Positions 8,621 through 16,760 of a stretch of 64,000 nucleotides of DNA are shown here, in pieces (the stretch's first letter is position 1; the number at the start of each line of letters is the position of its first letter). The stretch lies in NCBI GenBank assembly GCA_900110635.1, contig FOEK01000007.1:62001-126000 (forward strand), given 5' to 3'. The notes beneath the pieces were generated by a model that worked only from the letters and a program-made list of their open reading frames with translations, had not been told where the DNA came from and did not search any database. The position numbers and the translations under genes are program-made. This DNA comes from Lachnospiraceae bacterium NE2001. Its GTDB lineage: Bacteria; Bacillota; Clostridia; Lachnospirales; Lachnospiraceae.

Positions 8621-9490
8621 TTATAAATCCCTGGCAGACACGCCATCGATAACTACATCTTCGAAGTAACTAATATGTTCTGGGAACCGATCCTTTTCAG
8701 GCGGAAGCTGCATATAATCACCATAGTAACTACGAAGAGATTCATCATATTTACCCGGCACATAGAAGTTCTTTCCTCTGACAGGCAGTTCCTTTCTACT
8801 TCTGTAATAGTCCTTTTTATAAATACTACGAGCTAAAAATGTAGCTGAACAGTTGGACAATATATAGCTATGACATTTTTTGCCCTTTCTGAATCTTCGG
8901 GAAACCTTATCATATCTCTTATATATCCATTTTAAAGAAAACAGCTTTCCCATACGATTCAGAGTCAGCATAGCAAGCTTCACAACCGGGTTCGAAGGAA
9001 GCTCTATCTTCCCCTTGTATCTTCTGCTGGTTGCAAAGGTATACAGCAGTATCAGCTCTGCCAACTGAATCTTTCCAAGTATACCTTCAGGATAATTATC
9101 CATAACAAAGAGATCAATAAAGAGATACTGACAGTGTGTATGATTATAAAACTTAGCCTCTTTATCATCCTTTTTAAACTTAACATTCGGGTTCATTACC
9201 CTGGCAGTAAAATCCCAGAAATAACCATCCTCAGCCTTTGGAACATTTATATAATAAGGAGCCATCTCGTCACTATGAGCAAGGAATTTTTCAAAATCCT
9301 TTCTCTTAAAGTAGATATCTATATCATCGTCCCAGGGAACAAAGTCCTTATGACGAACAGCACCAATCAGAGTTCCAGCCTCAAGAAAATAAGTTATGTC
9401 ATATTTGCGGCAGACCTCATCAAGTTTACATAACATTTCAAACTCTTTTTCATGAAGTCTGTCTACGATTCGTTGTTCCTTTTCAGTCAT
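8621..9490 (-). CDS. licD: LicD-family phosphocholine transferase
   Basis: LicD proteins move phosphocholine from CDP-choline onto surface polysaccharide or teichoic acid at the inner membrane face. The family nucleotidyltransferase signature is clear: LEAGTLIGAVRH (about residues 36-47) followed by VPWDDDIDIY (51-60), with the metal-binding aspartates at 54-58. 289 residues, typical. It closes a gene set (licCA fusion, licC, BCCT transporter, licD) that together supplies, activates and attaches choline, which strengthens the functional call. A hairpin lies between it and the BCCT gene, so licD may be partly uncoupled. The acceptor glycan is not visible here. Confidence 0.9.
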   Translation of the reverse strand: MTEKEQRIVDRLHEKEFEMLCKLDEVCRKYDITYFLEAGTLIGAVRHKDFVPWDDDIDIYFKRKDFEKFLAHSDEMAPYYINVPKAEDGYFWDFTARVMNPNVKFKKDDKEAKFYNHTHCQYLFIDLFVMDNYPEGILGKIQLAELILLYTFATSRRYKGKIELPSNPVVKLAMLTLNRMGKLFSLKWIYKRYDKVSRRFRKGKKCHSYILSNCSATFLARSIYKKDYYRSRKELPVRGKNFYVPGKYDESLRSYYGDYMQLPPEKDRFPEHISYFEDVVIDGVSARDL

Positions 9491-9612
9491 TATTCCAATT
9501 CCTATCTTCTATTCAATAGAATTACTATCAATACTTAGAATGGCTTGCCCTCTTTTATTCAAAACAGAGTAATTATACCACTTCCAATATAATAAGTGCA
9601 ACCAAGTAAAAT

Positions 9613-9652
9613 GTGACAAGCAAACCAGGTTTGAACCAGGTCCACTTGTCAC
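9613..9652 (-). terminator. Hairpin between BCCT gene and licD
   Basis: Arms GTGACAAG (9613-9620) and CTTGTCAC (9645-9652) flank a loop with its own GGTTTGAACC palindrome. A U-rich stretch follows on the minus strand. Likely a full or partial terminator after the BCCT transporter gene. Confidence 0.6.
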
Positions 9653-9726
9653 GTTTTATCATCTTTTTTTCAAACTTTAATAAGCTTCAGTAAAACTCAT
9701 TTTTTCTAACAAATTATTCAAGCATC

Positions 9727-11406
9727 TTAGCTGATCTTTTTAGCGCTTTTTTTTACCTGTAACTTACGCTCAGAGAGATCCATCTCGTCCTCGTTAATCT
9801 CAGTTTCCTCAAAGAAATCAGCTGGCTCTTCCTGATTGTCGATATATTTACGTGCATCCTTTATAAAGCTTGCAATGATAAGGATGATAACCATACCAAC
9901 TGGGAATGCTGCGATGATTGAAACTGACTGAATGTTATTCATACTACTCTCACTGAAGATCAGTGCGATTGGAAGAAGGATCAGGAGCATAGCCCAGAAC
10001 AGCTTCATCTTCTTAGATGCCATTTCATCACCTCTCATATTCTTGTATGAGTATGAAGAAGCAACAAGTGTGATTGAGTCAAATGATGTAGCGTAAAATG
10101 CTATCATTGAAAGTATAAGTAATACGAGTACAACCTGATAACCTGGAAGAGTCTTGATAATCTCAATGATTACTGCATAGAGATCATATCCGTTAGCCTC
10201 ATACATACCGATTGCATCGAACTCACCACTTACCTGAAGTCCAAGTCCATAGTTACCAAGAACGATAAATGAGATAAGTGTTGAAGCAAGACCAAATGCA
10301 TATGTTCCAAGAATAACCTGCTTAACTGTACGTCCTCTTGAAATGTTACCCATGAAGAATGGAGCAGCTACGCACCATACTAACCAGTAAGCCCAGTAAT
10401 ACATTGTCCAGTTCTGCGCGAATCCGTTCTCTCTAAGTGCATCTGTGTAAGTACTAAGAACTGGGAAGTTCTGAACAACAAGACCAAGTGATGAGAAACC
10501 ATTCTCAAGGATATATACAGCCTTACCACTGAACACAAGTACGAACATGAGGATTAATCCAAAGAGAACCATACATATCTTTGAAAGGTTATTAACACCC
10601 TTCATACCGATCATAACAGATGTTGTATATGTTGCGCAGGTAACAAGAAGAATTGCGATAGTTACCCACTTTGTATAAGGAATACCGAAAAGTGTTGTAA
10701 GGGCACTACCAAGAAGTGGTGTAGCTACAGAGAATGTAGTTGCTGTACCAGCGATAAGTGCTACGATAGCAAGAATATCAATGATCTTACCAAGTACACC
10801 ATCTGTGTGCTTTCCAAGTATTGGACGACAAGCCTCACTATACTTCTGCTTCTTACTTCCACGAACATGGATCATAAAACCGAAGCAAGCTGCAAGTACT
10901 GCATAGAATGACCAAACGATTGGTCCCCAGTGATAAAGAGGAATAGCATTTGCCCAATCCTCTATACGGCCCATCTCAGCTACTCTAGGCTCTTCTGCGT
11001 AGTAGATCCATTCACAGAATGAATAGAACAGGATATCAGCTGCAAGACCACAGCAGAATACCATAGCGCCCCAGGCGAAGAATCCATACTTTGGCTTTTC
11101 ATCCTTACCGCCAAGTCTGACCTTACCAAGATCAGAGAAAGAGATGTAAAGTGACACAAGGAAGATTCCAAGTGCTACTACAAGGTAATAAAGACCAAGC
11201 TCTGTACCAAGGAAGTTTCTAATAGTTGAAAGCACATTTGTTGACGCCTCAGGTGCAATAACAAAGGTAGCACAAAGAGCTATAAGAACTACAAGTGGTG
11301 CAATGGTTGTTACAGGATCAAGCTTACGACCGCCTGTAACAGTCTTCACAATGTCCTTTGTTTCTTTCTTGCCAGAGTTTTTCTTACTCGAGTTTTCCTT
11401 ACTCAT
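9727..11406 (-). CDS. BCCT-family choline/betaine-type transporter
   Basis: Betaine-choline-carnitine transporter family, 559 residues with about 12 hydrophobic segments, a charged N-terminus and an acidic C-terminal tail. The family core motif is visible in WTMYYWAYWLVWCVAAPF and ISRGRTVKQVILG. It imports a quaternary ammonium compound with Na+ or H+. Its place between licC and licD suggests that choline for surface decoration is the substrate, taking the role LicB has in Haemophilus; this is inference from context. Start ATG at 11406 behind AAGAGG. 62 bases separate it from licC. Osmoprotectant uptake is the main alternative. Confidence 0.88.
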   Translation of the reverse strand: MSKENSSKKNSGKKETKDIVKTVTGGRKLDPVTTIAPLVVLIALCATFVIAPEASTNVLSTIRNFLGTELGLYYLVVALGIFLVSLYISFSDLGKVRLGGKDEKPKYGFFAWGAMVFCCGLAADILFYSFCEWIYYAEEPRVAEMGRIEDWANAIPLYHWGPIVWSFYAVLAACFGFMIHVRGSKKQKYSEACRPILGKHTDGVLGKIIDILAIVALIAGTATTFSVATPLLGSALTTLFGIPYTKWVTIAILLVTCATYTTSVMIGMKGVNNLSKICMVLFGLILMFVLVFSGKAVYILENGFSSLGLVVQNFPVLSTYTDALRENGFAQNWTMYYWAYWLVWCVAAPFFMGNISRGRTVKQVILGTYAFGLASTLISFIVLGNYGLGLQVSGEFDAIGMYEANGYDLYAVIIEIIKTLPGYQVVLVLLILSMIAFYATSFDSITLVASSYSYKNMRGDEMASKKMKLFWAMLLILLPIALIFSESSMNNIQSVSIIAAFPVGMVIILIIASFIKDARKYIDNQEEPADFFEETEINEDEMDLSERKLQVKKSAKKIS

Positions 11407-11468
11407 TTCATTTTCCTCTTTTCTTAAAAACTTATATATAAACTCTTATGTATCAAGAGTTTGTATCT

Positions 11469-12200
11469 TTAGACAGTGTGTGGTTTATAATCACGGTAGG
11501 TAGGATCAGCTGCCACAAGTTCCTCGTAACTATCAATCTCTACCACATCGCTTCTCTTCATCTCTCTGTATCCCAGAGAGAATCTGTCAAAATGCTGGAA
11601 CATAACTATATCATCCCAATATAGATGTCTATTCTCGGCCTGATCGAACTCATATTCCAGATACTTCTTAAGCTTTGCAGCATCCTCTGCTGTCCATCTT
11701 GATATTCCCAGCAGTATCCAGCCTTTATTTCCGCCCGTTCTGCTGCAGGAGGTTACTGTTCCTGAATCATCTATCTGCATCAGCCATTCATCTGTCTTTT
11801 CTTCAGTCCAGATTGTATTGTAACCAGAACGTTCAAACTCTGGTCTAAATATATCCGGATTGCTGATCACCAGATCTCCATCCAGGATCATAAGATCTCC
11901 AAGATCAAGCACATCCTTTGCAACATATAACGAGGATATATTGTTGTATTCCGTGTAATAATGATTAGGGATCAGATGTAGATCCGGATACTTCTCAAGA
12001 AGCACACTGAACTCTTCCATCATATATCCTGTCACTATATAGATATCATTTATCCCATTGGCGTGTAGTGCATCGATACTGGTATCTATCATTCTGACGC
12101 CATTCACCTTTACAAGCGGTTTCGGTGTATCCAGTGTTACAGGGTTAAGTCTTTCGCCCTTACCGGCCGCCATAATTATCGCATGTTTAACAGTATGCAT
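11469..12200 (-). CDS. licC: CTP:phosphocholine cytidylyltransferase-like nucleotidyltransferase
   Basis: Single-domain sugar-phosphate nucleotidyltransferase fold of the LicC type, 243 residues. The nucleotide loop AAGKGERLNPVT (about residues 11-22) is followed by DTPKPLVKVNG, and MILDGDLVISN provides the metal-binding aspartate. It would make CDP-choline from CTP and phosphocholine. It is a partial duplicate in function of the middle domain of the adjacent licCA fusion, so the two may act on different phospho-alcohols or in different steps. It sits between that fusion and the BCCT transporter. Substrate assignment rests on the neighbouring choline genes. Confidence 0.82.
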   Translation of the reverse strand: MHTVKHAIIMAAGKGERLNPVTLDTPKPLVKVNGVRMIDTSIDALHANGINDIYIVTGYMMEEFSVLLEKYPDLHLIPNHYYTEYNNISSLYVAKDVLDLGDLMILDGDLVISNPDIFRPEFERSGYNTIWTEEKTDEWLMQIDDSGTVTSCSRTGGNKGWILLGISRWTAEDAAKLKKYLEYEFDQAENRHLYWDDIVMFQHFDRFSLGYREMKRSDVVEIDSYEELVAADPTYRDYKPHTV

Positions 12201-12237
12201 ATATTTCTTCCTGTCTTATTTATTCCCAGTTATAAAT

Positions 12238-12305
12238 ACTTAGTATCGTTTCACTAAAAACCCTTCGAACTTAGTATCGATTCACTACTTAGTATCAATA
12301 TACTA
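12238..12305. repeat. Three copies of a 19-base ACTTAGTATC element
   Basis: ACTTAGTATCGTTTCACTA (12238-12256), ACTTAGTATCGATTCACTA (12269-12287) and ACTTAGTATCAATATACTA (12287-12305) lie in the licCA-licC gap; the last reaches into the licCA stop codon. Each unit has TAGT and ACTA as inverted ends. A fourth copy is at 29451-29469 in the ribosomal operon. Confidence 0.8.
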
Positions 12306-14090
12306 CTTGGTGCGTTCTACAAAGAGCTTATAGAAATCCTTGGCATATCTGTACTGTCTCAGTGAATACTCACCAAAATCAACTCCAAGGCCTCGTTTAT
12401 ATTCACACCAGTTGCTCCAGAGAAGTCCACACATTGAGATATAAGCATATATTCTTGTACGTATCTTCTCGTCTGTCTTCTTACCAGCAACTGCAAAGTA
12501 GGTATCTATCAGATTATCTATCTGCTCCTTATCATATAGCGAGTAGATTGAGAACATAGCTAGATCAACATATCTGTCCTGCATTCCTGCATACTCCCAG
12601 TCGATCAGCTGTATATTAGTCTCACCATCCTTCTCGATGATCATAAAGTTATCTGGCACTGCATCAATATGCGCAAGTGTTATCTCTTTATCCTGCTCAT
12701 CCACATATTCTCTAAGAGAGAGAACATTTTTCTTGGTATCAGCATAGTCACGATAGACTGATTCAGCTCCATTCCAGAGTGACTCGTAATACTCTATATG
12801 AGCAAATATGTCAAATGTATGCGATACCTTCAGTCCCATATCGTGGAAGCCTCTCAGCTTCTTCATACACATATCAAGGTCCTGCTGATTTGTCGGATCA
12901 CAGTTACGTGAGTTATCTATAAACTTGGTTATCTTATAACCATTCTTTGGATTAAGATATACATTGTCATCACAGATTCCCCTGCCTGCGATTGCAGCAT
13001 ATACATCTGCCTCCATCTCACGGTCTATCAGCTGCTCTGTGCCCTCTCCCGGGATTCTCATAATGTATTTCTTATCCTCACAGCTGAAGAGGAAGGAACG
13101 ATTTGTCATACCCTTCTTCAGGACTGTAATATTCTTTATCTCAGAAAGCTTAACTCCAAGCTCCTTAGCCGCAACAGAGATTGCATCATTTTCAAGGTTC
13201 CTGCTATCAGAGTCCAGCTCACGAAGCTGCTCATAGGTATTGATCTCAGTTGTCTTCATATGAGACACAACCCTTGCAGAAAGGAACATACGATCCTTTG
13301 TAAATGCTGCATCCTCCCAGAAGCATTCATCATTTATTGGATTTGCATCCATCTCAATAAGCTTCTCACGAAGTATATCAGCCTCACCATTACATACATA
13401 GGAGATACCGATCATTCTGTTGCCTATCTTATCCAGATCATCACGTTTGCTCTCTTCAACGACACGAACCAGCTCAGCCTTCCTGTTAACTCTTATCCAG
13501 CTGTCCTCATCAAGTATGTCACTTACCATATACCAGGAATAAGCCTCTTCAGTATTAAATGGATTCTCTTCGCTCCATATATCTGAAGGAACGATGTAGG
13601 TCTTGTTAATCCTGCCAGCCGCCATAGCCAGACTGTGAAGATTGTTCTTCGACGCATAATCGTTGTTGTATATCATTTTAATGTCGTACTTATCTACCAG
13701 ATAGTCGTAAGCCTCCATCATAAAGCCAACGATCATAGTGATGTCTGTGATTCCTACCTCATGAAGCTGTTCGATAGTTCTTTCGATAAGTGGAATGCCG
13801 TCAACAGTGAGCAGCCCCTTCGGAGTCTCAGTATTGATCGGAACCATCCTCATACCATAGCCTGCTGCAAGGATTATGGCATTCTTTGGACTATAATCCT
13901 TGATAAAGGTCTTAGCCTTCTTTGTAAGCTTCATAGATGAATCCAGCAGTTTCTGTTCAGTTAGTTCGGAAATGGATTTATTTACAGAACCTATGGAATA
14001 ACCTGATTGTTCCATAAGTGCACGTTGATTGGTATAACCATATTTAGATAATGTAAGAAGAATGTCTTTATCGATTATTGATAATTTCAT
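12303..14090 (-). CDS. licCA: Winged-helix / LicC-like / LicA-like choline kinase fusion
   Basis: Three-domain protein of 595 residues. Residues 1-65 are a winged helix-turn-helix resembling MarR (SKYGYTNQRALMEQSGYSI, then INKSISELTE-type recognition helix). Residues 70-300 are a nucleotidyltransferase with ILAAGYGMRM and TPKGLLTVDG. Residues 310-595 are a choline/ethanolamine kinase domain with the catalytic HIDAVPDN (474-481) and metal-binding IDWEYAG (496-502). It would phosphorylate choline and activate it to CDP-choline in one chain. ATG at 14090 has GGAGAG upstream; the longer frame to 14114 is unlikely. First gene of the locus, under a consensus promoter. The DNA-binding domain may let it sense pathway state; that is inference. 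Confidence 0.88.
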   Translation of the reverse strand: MKLSIIDKDILLTLSKYGYTNQRALMEQSGYSIGSVNKSISELTEQKLLDSSMKLTKKAKTFIKDYSPKNAIILAAGYGMRMVPINTETPKGLLTVDGIPLIERTIEQLHEVGITDITMIVGFMMEAYDYLVDKYDIKMIYNNDYASKNNLHSLAMAAGRINKTYIVPSDIWSEENPFNTEEAYSWYMVSDILDEDSWIRVNRKAELVRVVEESKRDDLDKIGNRMIGISYVCNGEADILREKLIEMDANPINDECFWEDAAFTKDRMFLSARVVSHMKTTEINTYEQLRELDSDSRNLENDAISVAAKELGVKLSEIKNITVLKKGMTNRSFLFSCEDKKYIMRIPGEGTEQLIDREMEADVYAAIAGRGICDDNVYLNPKNGYKITKFIDNSRNCDPTNQQDLDMCMKKLRGFHDMGLKVSHTFDIFAHIEYYESLWNGAESVYRDYADTKKNVLSLREYVDEQDKEITLAHIDAVPDNFMIIEKDGETNIQLIDWEYAGMQDRYVDLAMFSIYSLYDKEQIDNLIDTYFAVAGKKTDEKIRTRIYAYISMCGLLWSNWCEYKRGLGVDFGEYSLRQYRYAKDFYKLFVERTK

Positions 14091-14157
14091 TTTTATCTCT
14101 CCATTAAGGTTCATTCGAGTCTTTTTCTTCGACCCTTTTTTTCATACGTCATTTGAC

Positions 14158-14214
14158 ACTATCAGGTAGTTAGATCACGGAGCATTTTGTCACAGATAGT
14201 AAATACCAGATAGT
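14158..14214. promoter_or_regulatory. Repeat cluster in the licCA leader
   Basis: Two direct copies of CAGATAGT (14193-14200 and 14207-14214, 14-base period) and a near-palindrome ACTATCAGGTAGT (14158-14170) built from the same half-site. They lie between the promoter and the licCA start, where an operator could block transcription. Confidence 0.5.
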
Positions 14215-14236
14215 CAAAAATGCGTTCACAACAAAT

Positions 14237-14287
14237 AATCCGTTCTTGTTCACGAAATCAATCAATTTCGTAATCCAAGAACGGATT
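14237..14287. promoter_or_regulatory. Long inverted repeat over the licCA promoter start
   Basis: AATCCGTTCTTG (14237-14248) and CAAGAACGGATT (14276-14287) are perfect 12-base inverted arms. Nested inside are ACGAAAT and ATTTCGT. One arm overlaps the -10 box, so as DNA it could be an operator. Confidence 0.6.
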
Positions 14288-14313
14288 ATACTCTCACATA
14301 TTGTTCATGTCAA
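14285..14313 (-). promoter_or_regulatory. Consensus sigma-A promoter of the licCA operon
   Basis: Minus strand TTGACA (14308-14313), 17-base spacer, TATAAT (14285-14290): both hexamers match the consensus exactly. Predicted transcription start near 14278, leaving a leader of about 190 bases with the repeats described here. Confidence 0.85.
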
Positions 14314-14369
14314 CCCTGAAATTCACAAATCGTGAAAATTCATGAAAATATCAACTACGAACACATTTT

Positions 14370-14400
14370 AAAAGACAGGGGACGGTTCTCTGTCTTTTTA
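14370..14400 (-). terminator. GGGGACGGTTC-type hairpin ending the PQQ-like gene
   Basis: AAAAGACAG and CTGTCTTTT arms with the loop GGGACGGTTCT (14370-14398), overlapping the stop codon of the gene ending at 14398. A/T tails on both sides make it a plausible bidirectional terminator. First of eight copies of this core in the window. Confidence 0.75.
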
Positions 14401-16290
14401 TTCAAGGTGAATGCCCCAGATCTTTCCGGCTCTGGTTCCCACCACCATATAGTCCTCATAAACTGCTGGTGACGCCTCTATGGTTCCATCGGATATAGCC
14501 AGGTGGCTCTTCTCCTCGCCTGTCAGTCCGTAGAGACATCTCATTCTTCCATCGCTGGCACCAAAGATAACCTCTCCCTCGCCAGCTTTGTTATAAACGC
14601 AGATTGGAGATGACCAGGAATACGGTATCTGATTCTCCCAGGCCTTAGATCCATCTGCTTTGTTAAGTGCTACTATATCTCCAGCCCCAGTTCCGTGTGT
14701 CATTGCGACAGTTACAAATATCAGGTCATTCAGATCTGAACGTCCCACTGCAATAGTAGACTGCACTCCTCCTGATACTCCCTCCAGGGAGCTGCATTCA
14801 TATTCTGTCTGCCAGACAATCTCGCCAGTTTCAGCATTTATCTTCCATATAGGAACTGTAGCAGTGGTACTGCTTCTCCATCCAAGATGAAATGATGTAC
14901 TGACATATATATAAAGCTTGCCGTCTTCAATCGAGAGAACTGGTGTAGAATTGGAGTCATCAAGAATATCCTGAACCCACACTGTTTCCATAGTATTCAG
15001 ATTGAGACAGAACAAATTGGCACCATTGTCAGTAATAAAGAGATAATTCTTATAGATTGCAGCACTGGTCTCCATTCCCGGCCAATACTTCTCGTGACTG
15101 GTACGAACCGAGCTGTATCTCCATCTCACCACCTTATCCAGCGCAAGACTCAGCTTTCCACTGGCCTCATCATACGTTGTTCCCAGATGTATTAGATACA
15201 GTATTCCATTTTCACCTGGATAGATCAAGGTATCTGTCTCGGCATCCACTATAGCAGATGAATCAAAGAAACTAAGTCCTCCTCTAAGTGAAAATGGATC
15301 ATCATTGCCAAATGTATAAATAATTGAACAATCAAGAAGATTTATTATAAATGAACGAGCCGACTCTGTGTCTGTATCATATCCGGCACCAACATACATC
15401 AACGGATATCCTCTTGGGTCAAGAGCACCTGAACCCTTAAAGGTAAAGCCCACATTCATAGGGTCTCTCGTATATTCGCCAGTCTTCATATCAAGGAAGT
15501 AAATATATCCATTCATACAGGCATATATCACCTCAACCAGCTCGTCATCCTCCTTGGCCCAGTCATACATATTCATATGTGCCTTGGTTTCCCGGGACCA
15601 TTTTCTCATAAGGGGCTGACCAGTCCAGCCGCTTCCACTCCATGTAGCATCTTCAAATGTAAGTGATCCCGTCACAATACTCCACTGCGGAACCATAGAA
15701 CCCCAGGTGTATGTGCTGGTACCATAAACAGGATTATCTCTGAAATTATTTCCGCGAAATGTGAATACTCCCTCCTGATCACTGTATTTACTTCCTGTAT
15801 CAAAAGAGATATCGCCAAGACTCTTAGACTGATAATCAGCCTTCGAAGAAAGAATAGTTTCATCTACTGCAACATCAGTAGAGATAAGAAAATTAGTTGG
15901 TTCTGTAGAACTGACTGCGTGAGGTTCAAAATCGATTTCTGGATAATAAAATATATTATTGCTGTCACCAGCTTCTTCAAGAGAGTTCATAGCTGTATCC
16001 TGCTGGTTTTCGATTCCTCCAGCATCATTAGCATCTTCTCCCTGACCGGACTCTGAAAAGCTTCCAAGATCATCTGATGATAGGTCACTGAGCCTTCCGG
16101 TAATTCCGATCCCGGCCGATTCCTCTCCTTCAGCCACCTCAGAATCCGTTAGAAATATCTCTCTCATTTTGTCGGATAGTTCGCCTCTCAGATCCGCATC
16201 CGGCTTCACTTTTTTAATTCCAAGATACAGTCCAGAGATAATAAGCAGTTCAAAAATAATTACAATTATAGTCCTTCCGACGCGTCGCAT
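14398..16290 (-). CDS. Membrane-anchored PQQ-like beta-propeller protein
   Basis: 630-residue extracytoplasmic protein. A short basic N-terminus precedes one membrane segment (about residues 8-25), then an acidic Ser/Asp/Gly-rich linker (to about 150). The rest is a run of propeller blades with PQQ-repeat-like signatures such as NKADGSKAWENQIPY, NAETGEIVWQTEYE and LNTMETVWVQDI. No PQQ-enzyme catalytic motif is evident, so a binding or scaffold role is more likely than dehydrogenase activity. Related proteins in Lachnospiraceae are annotated only as PQQ-binding-like. It is a single-gene unit, ended by the hairpin at 14370-14400. Function unknown. Confidence 0.8.
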   Translation of the reverse strand: MRRVGRTIIVIIFELLIISGLYLGIKKVKPDADLRGELSDKMREIFLTDSEVAEGEESAGIGITGRLSDLSSDDLGSFSESGQGEDANDAGGIENQQDTAMNSLEEAGDSNNIFYYPEIDFEPHAVSSTEPTNFLISTDVAVDETILSSKADYQSKSLGDISFDTGSKYSDQEGVFTFRGNNFRDNPVYGTSTYTWGSMVPQWSIVTGSLTFEDATWSGSGWTGQPLMRKWSRETKAHMNMYDWAKEDDELVEVIYACMNGYIYFLDMKTGEYTRDPMNVGFTFKGSGALDPRGYPLMYVGAGYDTDTESARSFIINLLDCSIIYTFGNDDPFSLRGGLSFFDSSAIVDAETDTLIYPGENGILYLIHLGTTYDEASGKLSLALDKVVRWRYSSVRTSHEKYWPGMETSAAIYKNYLFITDNGANLFCLNLNTMETVWVQDILDDSNSTPVLSIEDGKLYIYVSTSFHLGWRSSTTATVPIWKINAETGEIVWQTEYECSSLEGVSGGVQSTIAVGRSDLNDLIFVTVAMTHGTGAGDIVALNKADGSKAWENQIPYSWSSPICVYNKAGEGEVIFGASDGRMRCLYGLTGEEKSHLAISDGTIEASPAVYEDYMVVGTRAGKIWGIHLE

Positions 16291-16339
16291 GACTCACCCA
16301 AAATCTTTCTTAAAAATATGGTTTTATTATAAAACCTCC

Positions 16340-16368
16340 TTGAAATATGTTCAATAATTTATTATATT
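16340..16368 (+). promoter_or_regulatory. Promoter of the 96-residue protein gene
   Basis: TTGAAA (16340-16345), 17-base spacer, TATATT (16363-16368) on the plus strand, about 50 bases ahead of a GGGGG ribosome binding site and the ATG at 16425. Confidence 0.7.
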
Positions 16369-16424
16369 ATAAGTACGTGATTTGAACTAATTACTACTAA
16401 AAAAATAAAGGGGGTTTTCAAAAT

Positions 16425-16715
16425 ATGGGAAACGTAGAAAACATCTTATTCAAGGATGGAGAATGGACTATCGAGCTTCGTCCACGTAACAATTTCCACG
16501 AGGGTGAGCCTACTGTGAAGGTATGGATTCTGAGAGATGCTCAGGAGGTTGCTCAGTACACTGATAAGTATCGTGGATATGGTGCTTACAAAGATAACGA
16601 AGGACTTCTTCCAGCAGATATCGCTGATAAAGCAAAGAATGTTTGGAATAAGCTTAAGGAGACTCCATTTAGTCAGGAATTAGTTGAAGAGATTCGCGAG
16701 GAATTATCTAAATAA
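16425..16715 (+). CDS. Small uncharacterised cytoplasmic protein
   Basis: 96 residues, soluble, without a signal peptide or membrane segment. I do not recognise a named family. The N-terminal half is beta-rich (NILFKDGEWTIELRPRNNF, then PTVKVWILRDAQEV); the C-terminal third is helical and charged. It has its own promoter, a strong ribosome binding site and its own terminator, and its codon use favours the same codons as the ribosomal genes, which suggests substantial expression. It is the only plus-strand gene in its neighbourhood before the hydrolase, so it is probably a single-gene unit. Confidence 0.8.
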   Translation: MGNVENILFKDGEWTIELRPRNNFHEGEPTVKVWILRDAQEVAQYTDKYRGYGAYKDNEGLLPADIADKAKNVWNKLKETPFSQELVEEIREELSK

Positions 16716-16717
16716 TC

Positions 16718-16760
16718 AAAAAATCACCAATTGGGGACGGTTCTCAATTGGTGATTTTTT
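16718..16760 (+). terminator. Terminator of the 96-residue protein gene, with GGGGACGGTTC core
   Basis: Arms AAATCACCAATTG (16721-16733) and CAATTGGTGATTT (16745-16757), then a T run. The loop is GGGGACGGTTCT, the repeat core, while the stem differs from other copies. A strong intrinsic terminator. Confidence 0.9.

Noticed and set aside
14091-14397. Tetranucleotide phase-variation tract ahead of licCA, as in Haemophilus licA
   Set aside because: I looked for tandem 4-base repeats in the start region and found none; only the longer inverted and direct repeats are present.
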